Assembly (NCBI RefSeq): GCF_900103285.1
Contig: NZ_FNGS01000011.1
Span: 124,001 to 188,000 of the forward strand
Length of the DNA: 64,000 nucleotides
Reading direction: 5' to 3'
Origin: Siphonobacter aquaeclarae
GTDB lineage: Bacteria > Bacteroidota > Bacteroidia > Cytophagales > Spirosomataceae
Within the stretch, counting starts at the first letter, position 1. Every line of letters begins with the position of its first letter. Below, piece by piece: positions 8,260 through 16,501 of this stretch. Under the pieces are notes generated by a model, which was given only the letters and a program-made list of their open reading frames with translations, searched no databases and was not told the DNA's origin. The translations under genes were made by a program, and so were the position numbers.

Positions 8260-9240
8260 TCAGTTAAAAGGAGCCCCATTGGCGGGGGGAAGGAGGCTGG
8301 CGGTAAACCGGTCGGACAGCTGTCGAATATCTTCCTTACGGGCCAGGGGAGCCAGCCATTCGGCAGGGATTCCGTCTGTTCCGTAATACAGGCCGGCCAG
8401 GCCGCCCGTTACAGAACCGGTGGTATCGGCATCTCCAGCCAGGTTAACTCCGCGCAGCAGCGCCTCCTGAAAAGATGAAGTAGTCAAAAGACTCCACAAA
8501 CTCGCTTCGAGGGAATGGAGAACATATCCCGAAGAGTAAATATCGCTCTCCGGAAACGATGCCAGGTCTTCGGCCAGAATGCGGTGAAAAAGCTCCAGTT
8601 CGTCGGCCGGAGCCTGGGTTTCCAGAAAAGCAGGTAACCCGGACTGAATACCGGCAAAGGCAGCTTCTTTGGAAAGACCGTCGAGCAACAGACCCGCAAA
8701 TTCGACAAGAATGAAACAGGCAATAGCAGAGCGGATATGCCCGTGTGTAATCGAGGATACATTCCGGACAAGCTGGAAACGTTCGGCTTGTGAGAAGCCG
8801 GCGCCGTGAACGCTGCGGAAGAAAAAGGCCAGGGGCAGAATCCGCATGAGCGAGCCGTTTCCGTTGCACAACTCGTGGGTTTCGCCGGCAAGAATGGGTT
8901 CTACTCCCTGTTCAAGCCTGTCCAGCGCGTTCCGGGTGGCAATTCCGACATCGAAAACGGTGCCGTTGGCCGTCCAGTGGGCATACAGGTACCAATTGAG
9001 AAATCGCTGAGCGAGTCCGGCATAATCGATTTGACCGCCAATCAGGCTTTCTGTCGTCTGGTAGGTCAAGGCACTGTCGTCCGACCAGGTACCCGGCGGC
9101 TGGTGATGCGTGCCGTAGCCCCGCATACCGGACACAGGCTTCTCCTTTAGAAACTTGCGGGTCGTGAACTCAACGGGAACCCCCATTGCGTCTCCGACCG
9201 CAGTACCCAGTAAAAAACCCTGTATCTGAGTTGGAGTCAT
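8260..9240 (-). CDS. ADP-ribosylglycohydrolase family protein (DraG-like)
   Basis: This 326-residue protein belongs to the family that removes ADP-ribose from proteins or small molecules with two bound Mg ions. Metal-site motifs are visible: GTAVGDAMG near the N-terminus, TWSDDSAL near residue 55, NGNGSLMR and SSITHGH in the middle, and NLAGDADTTG near the C-terminus. A longer reading would need a TTG start; ATG 9240 (MTPTQIQG) fits the usual family start better. It is embedded between argB and argE on the same strand with very short gaps, an unexpected place for this family. Its target is unknown. Confidence 0.87.
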   Translation of the reverse strand: MTPTQIQGFLLGTAVGDAMGVPVEFTTRKFLKEKPVSGMRGYGTHHQPPGTWSDDSALTYQTTESLIGGQIDYAGLAQRFLNWYLYAHWTANGTVFDVGIATRNALDRLEQGVEPILAGETHELCNGNGSLMRILPLAFFFRSVHGAGFSQAERFQLVRNVSSITHGHIRSAIACFILVEFAGLLLDGLSKEAAFAGIQSGLPAFLETQAPADELELFHRILAEDLASFPESDIYSSGYVLHSLEASLWSLLTTSSFQEALLRGVNLAGDADTTGSVTGGLAGLYYGTDGIPAEWLAPLARKEDIRQLSDRFTASLLPPANGAPFN

Positions 9241-9284
9241 ACGGTGTTGCAAATTTTGGACGTCTGCAAATTACGAAAACTTCG

Positions 9285-10067
9285 TCACAGGCGTATACGC
9301 GTACCGGCCGTTCCGGTCGCGACCGCGCCGCGGATATCTTCGGCATGACAGATCGTGACCTGGCGGACGCCGTCCGACAACGCCTTGAAGGCATTGTCCA
9401 GCTTCGGAATCATCCCGGCCGAAATCACGCCGGAGACTTTGTGCTCAGCGAAGAGCGAAGGCGTCAGTTCCGGGATTACCGTCGAATCGTCGTCCGGATC
9501 CACGAGTACGCCTTTTTTCTCGAAGCAATACACCAGGTTTATGTCAAACAGCTGGCTAAGCGCAACGGCAATAGCCTGTGCCTGGGTATCCGCGTTGGTA
9601 TTGAGCATCGACGCGAGGGTCGCATCGAACGTCAGCGGGGCAAAAACCGGCACAAAACCGGCCTCCAGCAAGCGGGCAATCTGCCCGGCATCTACTGCTT
9701 CAATGTCTCCGACAAAACCATAGTCGACCGACCAGCCCGTCCGTTTCTTCGAGCGGATGACTGCGCCGTCGGCACCCGTCAGCCCGAACGCATTGCAGCC
9801 GTTTGCCTGCAGCCAGGCGACGAGCTGTTTGTTAACCAGACCGCCATAAACCATGGTCACGACGTCAAGCATGGCGGCGTCCGTTACCCGGCGACCTTCC
9901 ACCATCACAGTCTCAACTCCCAGTTTTACCGCTACCTGCGTGGCAATCTTGCCGCCGCCGTGAACGAGAATCTTCGGTCCTTCCAACGCCGCGAAGTCCT
10001 GCAGAAACTGCTGCCGCAACCCGGGGTTATCGACGACGTTTCCGCCTATTTTGATGACTGATAACAT
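9285..10067 (-). CDS. argB: Acetylglutamate kinase
   Basis: This 260-residue amino-acid kinase-fold enzyme phosphorylates N-acetyl (or N-succinyl) glutamate in arginine synthesis. Visible motifs are KIGGN at the start, the HGGGK loop, EGRRVTD, GLTGADG, NTNADT and GMIPKL near the C-terminus. It is short and lacks the N-terminal helix that makes arginine-inhibited hexameric forms, so direct arginine feedback on this enzyme is not expected (inference). A 27-bp word-repeat hairpin separates it from the upstream carbamoyltransferase gene. Confidence 0.93.
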   Translation of the reverse strand: MLSVIKIGGNVVDNPGLRQQFLQDFAALEGPKILVHGGGKIATQVAVKLGVETVMVEGRRVTDAAMLDVVTMVYGGLVNKQLVAWLQANGCNAFGLTGADGAVIRSKKRTGWSVDYGFVGDIEAVDAGQIARLLEAGFVPVFAPLTFDATLASMLNTNADTQAQAIAVALSQLFDINLVYCFEKKGVLVDPDDDSTVIPELTPSLFAEHKVSGVISAGMIPKLDNAFKALSDGVRQVTICHAEDIRGAVATGTAGTRIRL

Positions 10068-10071
10068 GTGA

Positions 10072-10154
10072 AATCGTTTTCGGTTTTCGGTTTTCTGTTT
10101 TCAGTCATCCGTGTCAGGCAACAGAAAACTGAAAACAGAAAACCGAAAACGATT
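10072..10154. repeat. Inverted word repeat (TTTTCGG/CTGTTTTC family) between argF' and argB
   Basis: The left arm 10072-10105 and right arm 10128-10154 pair over about 27 bp; the left arm carries one extra cggttttc unit. The arms are made of the words ttttcgg and ttttctg. No T tract follows, so it is probably not a plain terminator. The same words form hairpins at 11127-11204 and 16419-16501. Confidence 0.85.
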
Positions 10155-10156
10155 AA

Positions 10157-11107
10157 TCAACGGATAGCCGTCAACATTTGCTTGATCACCGCCTGCGCCG
10201 CCCAAACCCGGTTACCGGCTTCGTGGATGACAATGGAGTTGGGAGAATCGAGGACGGCGTCGTCGACGACCACATTGCGGCGCACCGGCAGGCAGTGCAT
10301 GAATTTGGCGTCGTTTGTCAGCGCCATTTTCTCCGTTGTCACGCGCCATGCCGGATCGCTGTTGATGATTTTTCCATATTCCCGGTAGGAAGACCAGTTT
10401 TTGGCGTAGATGAAATCGGCGCCTTCAAAGGCTTCGTTCTGATTATAGGTCACTTTTGCATTACCGGAAAACTGGGGGGCCAGTTCGTAACCTTCGGGGT
10501 GGGTAATGACAAAGTCCACGTCCGCCACGTTCATCCACTCCGCAAAGGAGTTGGGCACTGCCTGCGGAAGGGCCTTCACGTGCGGCGCCCAAGTCAGGAC
10601 TACTTTCGGACGGGGTTTTGTTTTGTATTCTTCGATGGTGACGAGGTCGGTCAGCGATTGCAGCGGGTGTCGGGTAGACGATTCCAGGCTGAGAATCGGC
10701 CGGCCGGCGTACTTCACAAACTGGTTGACAACTTCTTCGCTATAGTCTTTTTCGCGGTCGTTCAATGTCGGGAAGCTGCGTACACCGATAATGTCACAAT
10801 ACTGCCCGATGACGGCGGCGGCTTCCTTCACATGCTCCGCCTTGTTCCCGTTCATAATGGCGCCGTCTTCGAACTCCAGTCCCCAGGAATCTGCGGTGAC
10901 GTTCATCACCATGACCTTCATGCCCAGGTTTTCGGCTGCTTTCTGCGTACTCAGCCGTGTCCGCAGACTGGAATTAAAAAACAGGAGGCCAATGGTTTTA
11001 TGGTGGCCCAGGTGCTCGTCCCCAAACGGGTTCTGCTTCTGACGGAGCGCTTCCTGAACCAATCCCGAGAGGTCCGGGACATCATGAACGGAAAGAAATT
11101 GTTTCAT
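10157..11107 (-). CDS. argF': N-acyl-L-ornithine carbamoyltransferase (acetyl/succinyl type)
   Basis: This 316-residue enzyme transfers a carbamoyl group to acylated ornithine. It has the carbamoyl-phosphate motif FNSSLRTRLST (about residues 44-54) and the C-terminal HCLPVRRNVVV block typical of the acyl-ornithine rather than the free-ornithine enzymes. The residue at position 90 is Ala, in ...NGNKAEHVKEAA. In my memory of the literature this position is Glu92 in the acetylornithine enzyme of Xanthomonas and Pro90 in the succinylornithine enzyme of Bacteroides fragilis. A non-acidic residue here points to succinyl-ornithine (inference). The ATG at 11107 is preferred because the upstream extension runs through a repeat hairpin. 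Confidence 0.9.
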   Translation of the reverse strand: MKQFLSVHDVPDLSGLVQEALRQKQNPFGDEHLGHHKTIGLLFFNSSLRTRLSTQKAAENLGMKVMVMNVTADSWGLEFEDGAIMNGNKAEHVKEAAAVIGQYCDIIGVRSFPTLNDREKDYSEEVVNQFVKYAGRPILSLESSTRHPLQSLTDLVTIEEYKTKPRPKVVLTWAPHVKALPQAVPNSFAEWMNVADVDFVITHPEGYELAPQFSGNAKVTYNQNEAFEGADFIYAKNWSSYREYGKIINSDPAWRVTTEKMALTNDAKFMHCLPVRRNVVVDDAVLDSPNSIVIHEAGNRVWAAQAVIKQMLTAIR

Positions 11108-11126
11108 CGAGGATATCAGTTGGGGG

Positions 11127-11204
11127 TTTTCAGTTTTCGGTTTACCGTTTTCAGTTGACATACTCCCCACCGAAAACCGTAAACCGAAAACCGAAAACTG
11201 AAAA
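11127..11204. repeat. Inverted word repeat (TTTTCGG/TTTACGG family) between argD and argF'
   Basis: Arms at about 11127-11154 and 11170-11204 are built from the words ttttcag, ttttcgg and tttaccg and can fold back on each other. It lies in the middle of the arginine operon. The right arm ends 6 bases before the argD stop. Confidence 0.8.
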
Positions 11205-11210
11205 TTTTAC

Positions 11211-12341
11211 TTATACACTCACCGCCAGCACCTGCTCCAGCGCTTCGAGGAACTGATCGCTTTCGGCCTGGCCGATGGCCAGACTCGGCAGCAGACGCAG
11301 GGTATGTTTGCCGGCGTATCCGCAGAAGATTTTGTGTTCAAACAGGAGGCTGTCGCGGATTTTATCGACAGGCTGTTCGAATTCAATACCAATCATCAGT
11401 CCGCGGCCGCGCAGTTCCTTGATACCGTTGATACCCTTCAGCTGCTCCATCAGGTACGCGCCCTGCTTTTCTGCGTTGGCGATGAGGCTCTCGTTTTTCA
11501 TGATATCGAGTACCGCAACCGCCGCCGCACAAGCCAGGTGGTTACCGCCGAAAGTCGTTCCGAGCATGCCGAATTTGGCCTGGAACTTCGGGGAGATCAG
11601 TACGCCGCCGATCGGAAATCCGTTGCCCATACCTTTGGCAGTCGTGATCACATCCGGATCAATACCTGCAAACTGGTGGGAGAAGAACTTACCGGTACGT
11701 CCATAGCCGCACTGAACCGAATCGAGAATCAGCACGGAGCCGAACTGGTCACAGAGGCGACGGGCTTCCTGCAAAAATTCGGTGGAGGTTACCTGAATCC
11801 CGCCTACTCCCTGGATCCCTTCCACAATCACTGCACAAATCTCTTCGCTCATCTCCGCCTTCAAAGCTTCGATGTCGTTGAAGGGGATAAATGTCACGTG
11901 AGAACGGTCATTGATCGGAGCCGCAATGGCGGGGTTGTCGGTAACCGCTACTGCGCCGGCCGTCCGGCCGTGAAACGAGTTTTTGAACGCGATGACTTTC
12001 TTGCGGCCGTTGTAAAACGATGCCAGTTTCAACGCGTTTTCATTCGCCTCTGCGCCGGAGTTCACCAGAAACAACGAATAGTCAGGGTAGCCGGACAATT
12101 CGCCAAGCTTCTGCCCCAATTCCTTCTGAATCGGAATCTGCACCGAGTTGGAGTAGAATCCGATCTGGGAAAGCTGCCGGGTCAATGCCTCGACGTAATA
12201 CGGGTGGGTATGGCCGACAGAAATGACGGCGTGACCGCCGTAAAGGTCCAGGTAGCGGTCCCCGTTCTTATCCCAGAGGTAGCTTCCCTGCGCCTTTACC
12301 GGCTCGATGTCGTATAGCGGATATACATTGAATGGCTGCAT
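11211..12341 (-). CDS. argD: Acetylornithine aminotransferase (class III, PLP)
   Basis: This 376-residue fold-type I aminotransferase acts on acyl-glutamate semialdehyde. Visible features are NSGAEANENALKLA, FHGRTAGAVA, VEGIQGVGG, the PLP-Asp segment ILDSVQCGYGRTG, the PLP lysine in TTAKGMGNG, and GTTFGGNHLA. The usual Asp-Glu-Val-Gln at the PLP-Asp site reads Asp-Ser-Val-Gln; the Asp that contacts the pyridine nitrogen is kept. Gap to argC is 12 bases. Preference for acetyl or succinyl substrate cannot be read by eye. Confidence 0.9.
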   Translation of the reverse strand: MQPFNVYPLYDIEPVKAQGSYLWDKNGDRYLDLYGGHAVISVGHTHPYYVEALTRQLSQIGFYSNSVQIPIQKELGQKLGELSGYPDYSLFLVNSGAEANENALKLASFYNGRKKVIAFKNSFHGRTAGAVAVTDNPAIAAPINDRSHVTFIPFNDIEALKAEMSEEICAVIVEGIQGVGGIQVTSTEFLQEARRLCDQFGSVLILDSVQCGYGRTGKFFSHQFAGIDPDVITTAKGMGNGFPIGGVLISPKFQAKFGMLGTTFGGNHLACAAAVAVLDIMKNESLIANAEKQGAYLMEQLKGINGIKELRGRGLMIGIEFEQPVDKIRDSLLFEHKIFCGYAGKHTLRLLPSLAIGQAESDQFLEALEQVLAVSV

Positions 12342-12353
12342 GATCTTCAGAAA

Positions 12354-13310
12354 TTAGAACCCGACAGATTTCAGCTTCAGCCCGGTGGTTTCGTCCAGGC
12401 CGAAAAGCAAATTCATGTTTTGGACAGCTTGCCCGGAAGCACCTTTGGTAAGGTTATCGATGATACTGGTAATCAATAATTTACCTTCGTGTACTTCGAG
12501 GTGGAGCAGTCCTTTATTGGTATTGACGACCTGCTTGAGGTCAATGCCCGCTTCGCTGACATGCGTAAACGGATGCGCGGTGTAGTAATCGGAGTACAGA
12601 CGTTTAGCGTCTTCCTGAGTACCATCAAAAGCCGTGTAGACGTTTGCCATGATTCCCCGGGTGAAATTGCCCCGGTAAGGAATGAAGTTAACCTCCCGGG
12701 TAAAGTCCGGCTGCCCTTTCCGTAGTACCATGCCGATTTCCGTCAGGTGCTGGTGGGAAAATGCCTTGTAGATACTCAGGTTGTTGTTCCGCCAGCTGAA
12801 ATGACTGGTAGCGCTGAGAGATTGCCCGGCGCCGGTGCTTCCGGTCACGGCCGAAACATGTACCTCATCACGCAGCAGACCTGCCTGCGCCAGGGGAAGC
12901 AGCGCCAGCTCAATACTGGTCGCAAAACAACCGGGGTTCGCAATTTTCTGCGCGCCGCGGATCGTATCCCGCTGCAGTTCCGGCAAACCGTACACGAAGC
13001 CATTGGATTCGTCCCGGAAATCCGTGCTCAGGTCAATGATTCGTACCTGTTCGAATTCCGGCTGCGCGGCCAGAAATTTCTTTGATTCACCGTGTCCGGA
13101 GCAGAGGAAAACCACGTCGACGTCGGTATGGAATTCTTCCGAAAAACGAAGATCCGTATCGCCGAAGAGATCGGTATGCGTCGAAGCCACCGGCTTACCG
13201 GCCTGGCTTTTCGAATGTGCATACGCGATGGTAGCCTCCGGGTGATGTATGAGAATGCGGAGCAATTCACCGCCGGTATAGCCGGCCGCTCCGATGATGC
13301 CTACTTTCAT
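12354..13310 (-). CDS. argC: N-acetyl-gamma-glutamyl-phosphate reductase
   Basis: This 318-residue NADPH-dependent reductase has a Rossmann N-terminus (VGIIGAAGYTGGELLRIL) and the active-site Cys in NPGCFATSIELALLPL. The substrate loop reads GSTGAGQSLSATSHF. The chain contains the family's C-terminal KGASGQAVQNMN signature. It makes the semialdehyde used by ArgD. It sits between argG and argD in the same orientation; the 55-base gap to argG carries a single ggggcatggggc word, also seen at 31.5 kb. Confidence 0.93.
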   Translation of the reverse strand: MKVGIIGAAGYTGGELLRILIHHPEATIAYAHSKSQAGKPVASTHTDLFGDTDLRFSEEFHTDVDVVFLCSGHGESKKFLAAQPEFEQVRIIDLSTDFRDESNGFVYGLPELQRDTIRGAQKIANPGCFATSIELALLPLAQAGLLRDEVHVSAVTGSTGAGQSLSATSHFSWRNNNLSIYKAFSHQHLTEIGMVLRKGQPDFTREVNFIPYRGNFTRGIMANVYTAFDGTQEDAKRLYSDYYTAHPFTHVSEAGIDLKQVVNTNKGLLHLEVHEGKLLITSIIDNLTKGASGQAVQNMNLLFGLDETTGLKLKSVGF

Positions 13311-13365
13311 AACATGTGGCGTGGGGCATGGGGCACAGGGGATAAGCTCCTTTGCTCCAGGCTGC

Positions 13366-14565
13366 CTACGCGTTGAGTTCCGTAATCTTGCGGTGAATCA
13401 TCGTCTGGTTGGACGCTACTTTAGAGAACCCGCGGACGTCGTCTCCGGTCCAGGCGTTGTTCATTTCTCCGTAGCTGCCGAAGACGTTGCTCATCAGGTC
13501 GTAAGGTGATTCGATACCCGTCACCACGAAGCGGTACGGCTGTAGTAACACGTTGACTTTTCCGGTCACATGTTCCTGAGTACTTTGAAGGAATGTCTCT
13601 ACGTCACGCATAGCCGGTTCGAGGAACTGGCCTTTGTGCAGCAGCGTACCGTAGTTTCCGGAGAGCAGTTCCTTGAAATAAATCTGCTGTTCGGTGAGGA
13701 CGTGCTTTTCAAGTGCGTGGTGCGACTTGATGATGATCAGGGGAGCCGCCGCTTCGAAACCGACCCGGCCTTTGATGCCGATAATCGTGTCACCGACGTG
13801 AATGTCACGACCTACGGCAAAAGGCGCTGCGATAGACTGAAGCTTGCGGATCGCGTCTACCGGGTTTTCGAAGGTTTCGCCGTTAACGCCCTTGAGTTCG
13901 CCTTGTACAAATTCGAGGGTTACTTTTTCCGTATCCTGGCGTTCGAGTTGCGTCGGCCAGGCTTCTTCCGGCAGGTAGCCATCGGAAGTCAGGGTTTCTT
14001 TTCCGCCGACAGACGTCCCCCAGAGTCCTTTGTTGATCGAGTAAGCCGACTTGGTCCAGTCGCGCTGTACACCTTTTTCCGTGAGGTATTCGATTTCCGC
14101 TTCGCGGCTGAGGCGCAGGTCACGGATCGGAGTGATGATTTCCACGTCGGGAACGACGATCCGGAATACCATATCGAAACGAACCTGGTCGTTGCCTGCG
14201 CCGGTACTGCCGTGCGCAACAGCCTTCGCACCGATCTGCTTGGCGTATTCTGCCACAGCCAATGCCTGGAATACCCGTTCCGCACTGACGGAAAGAGGAT
14301 AGGTATTGTTTTTCAGGACGTTTCCGAATACCAGGTACTTCAGACAGTTGTCGTAATAATCGTTGACGACATCGAGGGTCGCGTGGCTGGCTACGCCCAG
14401 TTCGTAGGCGTTCCGTTCAACAGTCTGGAGTTCGGCCAGCGTAAAGCCGCCGGTATCTACCAGGACGGAGTGTACTTCGTAGCCCCGGTCTTCTGCCAGG
14501 TACTTGACACAGAAAGAGGTATCGAGACCGCCACTATACGCCAGCACAACTTTCGGTTTACTCAT
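13366..14565 (-). CDS. argG: Argininosuccinate synthase
   Basis: This 399-residue ATP-dependent ligase joins citrulline and aspartate. The N-terminal ATP pyrophosphatase loop reads VVLAYSGGLDTSF (residues 5-17), and GSTGAGNDQVRF and the KETLTSDGYLPEEAW block follow. It is the first gene of the tight minus-strand series argG-argC-argD-argF'-argB. A terminator-like hairpin upstream (14659-14690) and an exact -7 match at 14607-14614 suggest that it starts its own transcript about 35 bases before the ATG. The lyase that would follow (argH) is not in this window. Confidence 0.94.
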   Translation of the reverse strand: MSKPKVVLAYSGGLDTSFCVKYLAEDRGYEVHSVLVDTGGFTLAELQTVERNAYELGVASHATLDVVNDYYDNCLKYLVFGNVLKNNTYPLSVSAERVFQALAVAEYAKQIGAKAVAHGSTGAGNDQVRFDMVFRIVVPDVEIITPIRDLRLSREAEIEYLTEKGVQRDWTKSAYSINKGLWGTSVGGKETLTSDGYLPEEAWPTQLERQDTEKVTLEFVQGELKGVNGETFENPVDAIRKLQSIAAPFAVGRDIHVGDTIIGIKGRVGFEAAAPLIIIKSHHALEKHVLTEQQIYFKELLSGNYGTLLHKGQFLEPAMRDVETFLQSTQEHVTGKVNVLLQPYRFVVTGIESPYDLMSNVFGSYGEMNNAWTGDDVRGFSKVASNQTMIHRKITELNA

Positions 14566-14606
14566 TGATCTAGGGATTTTAGGGATGCCGGGCTTGAAAG
14601 CCGGTG

Positions 14607-14614
14607 CAAAAGTA
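14607..14614 (-). promoter_or_regulatory. Promoter -7 element for the argG operon
   Basis: The minus strand reads TACTTTTG, an exact TAnnTTTG match, between the upstream terminator-like hairpin and argG. The -33 element is not clear. Confidence 0.5.
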
Positions 14615-14658
14615 CGTCCGGACGAGCCTGAAAACGAATCTGCGGACGGCGGTTATAC

Positions 14659-14690
14659 AAAAAAACGGGCGGGGGACATCCCCTACCCGT
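14659..14690 (-). terminator. Terminator or attenuator between GNAT gene and argG
   Basis: On the minus strand a GC stem (acgggtagggg/ccccccgcccgt, with a small internal mismatch) runs into seven T. It lies 43 bases after the GNAT stop, before the argG promoter. It could end the GNAT transcript or attenuate read-through into argG. Confidence 0.75.
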
Positions 14691-14732
14691 CTGGATTCAA
14701 CACGATACAGGTCAGCCATACCGGCCGACACA

Positions 14733-15401
14733 TCAAAGGACGGGTTCTTCGATTTCCTCGTTTTCGTCATGCCTGAGCAGCAGGCGTTGCTTGATCCTGT
14801 TCCAGCGTTCGTAAATCTTCGCATTCTTGAGGAAGTTCCAGGAAGGTTTACGCTCCTTTTCCTTTTCCCACGAAGGATCAAACATCATACCGGTGCAGAG
14901 GCAGTGCTTCCGCCCCGTCCGGGTCAGGACGTCAAAGTTTACGCAGGACGAGCAGCCTTTCCAGAAGGCTTCGTCTACGGGAAGTTCGCTGAAGGTAGTC
15001 GGCTTATATCCCAGGTCCGAGTTGATCTTCATCACGGCGAGGCTGGTCGTGATGCCAATAATACGGGCATTCGGGTATTTCGTCCGGGAAAGCTGAAATG
15101 CTTTCTCCTTGATCATTTTCGCGATACCGCTCTTGCGGTGATCGGGGTGGACGATCAGGCCCGAGTTGGCCACAAACTTGCCGTGGTCCCAGGTTTCGAT
15201 GTAACAAAAGCCTACCCATTGCCCGCTGACGGTCATGGCTACAATGGCCTTCCCTTCCTCCATCTTGCGACGGATGTACTCGGGCGAACGTTTGGCAATA
15301 CCGGTCCCGCGTTGCTTGGCACTTTCTTCCATGTGCCAGCAAATCTCCTCGGCAAGGTACAGATGCTCTTTCGAGGCTATCTGGACTTTATATTCGTTCA
15401 T
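14733..15401 (-). CDS. GNAT-family N-acyltransferase, candidate first enzyme of arginine synthesis
   Basis: This 222-residue protein has a GNAT core at about residues 40-125, with the acceptor/CoA motif VHPDHRKSGIAKMIK near 84-98. A C-terminal extension carries four cysteines (150, 153, 167, 169; CxxC-x13-CxC) that could bind a metal. No classical argA or argJ is present in the window. In Bacteroidota a GNAT gene commonly sits next to argG and is the best candidate for N-acyl-glutamate synthase; that role is inference. A hairpin with T tract separates it from argG, so it may be its own unit. Confidence 0.8.
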   Translation of the reverse strand: MNEYKVQIASKEHLYLAEEICWHMEESAKQRGTGIAKRSPEYIRRKMEEGKAIVAMTVSGQWVGFCYIETWDHGKFVANSGLIVHPDHRKSGIAKMIKEKAFQLSRTKYPNARIIGITTSLAVMKINSDLGYKPTTFSELPVDEAFWKGCSSCVNFDVLTRTGRKHCLCTGMMFDPSWEKEKERKPSWNFLKNAKIYERWNRIKQRLLLRHDENEEIEEPVL

Positions 15402-15785
15402 TGTATTACTAACGGAAAAAAAACGGCGTTGAATGAAAGGTTACAGTTGACTGCTTGTCAGACAGCCTTGCTTAACGACCCATTACAACCAGAAAAGGAA
15501 GAGAAAAGTGTGCCGGACGGCGAAAAAATCACAGACGTACCGGCCTCCGTCGCTCAGGCCTGAAGAAAGGCTGCCTCGGAAGCTTGGTATTGAAGAAAGG
15601 CTCGATGATGCCCCGTGATTTCATTTTTCCTTTGAGAAAGATGTTGTTCCTTAAAACGACGCAAAGTTTAAAAAAATCGCGTTACTTCACACAAGCAACC
15701 CAAGATTTTTTTGTCTATCTTAGACTGACGGTTGGATGACAGGACGGCCGGCAGGTTTAATGGACCGCCGCATCCCGGGACGATT
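15402..15785. other. Divergent gap between GNAT and aat genes
   Basis: This 384-base gap has no credible gene. The GNAT-side half (15402-15640) could be a long leader. An A/T-rich core near 15650-15720 contains only imperfect -7-like strings on both strands (taaactttg on minus, tatcttag on plus). No riboswitch fold was recognised. Confidence 0.55.
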
Positions 15786-16415
15786 ATGACGAATAAACTC
15801 ACTTCGGAAGACCTTATCTACGGCTATATGAACGGAATTTTTCCGATGGCCGATTCGGACGGCACGTTGTACTGGTATTCTCCCGATCCCCGCGCTGTTA
15901 TCCCCATTGAAACATACAAACCGGCCAAATCGCTCCGGCCGGTTCTCAATCGCAAAACATTTGATATACGTGTCAACACCGATTTCGAAGGTGTCATGCG
16001 GGGCTGCGCCCGTACCCGCTCCGACGGCGAAGGCACCTGGATTTCGGAAGAAATCATCGAGGCCTATACCGACCTCCACCGCTACGGTTTCGCCCATTCG
16101 GTGGAAGCGTACCTCGACGATGAGCTCGTCGGCGGTCTGTACGGCGTAGCCATCGGCGGGGCCTTTTTCGGAGAATCGATGTTCTATTCTGTCCCCAACG
16201 CTTCCAAAGTAGCTTTTCACCACCTCATCGAACGCCTGAAAGACCGGCATTACTCCCTGCTGGATACCCAGTTTATCAACGACAATGTCCGCCGCTACGG
16301 CGCTGTCGAAATCGCCCGGGCCGAATACATGTTCCGCCTCCGTATCGCCCTCGACCTCCGCTGCCAGTTTGCGGACGGGGTGCCGGAGTATGCGATTGTG
16401 TTTCAGGAAAAATGA
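15786..16415 (+). CDS. aat: Leucyl/phenylalanyl-tRNA--protein transferase
   Basis: This 209-residue enzyme adds Leu or Phe to the N-terminus of proteins beginning with Lys or Arg, marking them for the ClpAP N-end rule pathway. Family motifs are YGYMNGIFPM near the start, WYSPDPRAVIP, GCARTRSDGEGTWI, VGGLYGVAIGGAFFGESMF and LLDTQFINDN. ATG 15786 gives the normal length; an upstream extension is not supported. A word-repeat hairpin follows the stop codon. Confidence 0.93.
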   Translation: MTNKLTSEDLIYGYMNGIFPMADSDGTLYWYSPDPRAVIPIETYKPAKSLRPVLNRKTFDIRVNTDFEGVMRGCARTRSDGEGTWISEEIIEAYTDLHRYGFAHSVEAYLDDELVGGLYGVAIGGAFFGESMFYSVPNASKVAFHHLIERLKDRHYSLLDTQFINDNVRRYGAVEIARAEYMFRLRIALDLRCQFADGVPEYAIVFQEK

Positions 16416-16418
16416 GCA

Positions 16419-16501
16419 GGTTTTCGGTTTTTGGTTTTCAGTTGGCTGGGCTGAGATTTCCGCTCACCCCAACTGAAAACCAAAAACTATAAACTGAAAA
16501 C
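16419..16501. repeat. Inverted word repeat (TTTTCGG/TTTTTGG family) between aat and GIN gene
   Basis: Arms at 16419-16444 and 16470-16501 pair over about 24 bp, built from the words ttttcgg, tttttgg and ttttcag. The gap lies between two convergent genes, and the right arm reaches the stop codon of the minus-strand gene. Confidence 0.82.

Noticed and set aside
9241-9252. TTG start for the DraG-like gene (four residues longer)
   Set aside because: ATG 9240 gives the normal start of the family; the extension adds nothing recognisable.
14604-15563. 319-codon plus-strand frame opposite the GNAT gene
   Set aside because: Antisense to a clear GNAT domain; no family match in its own reading.
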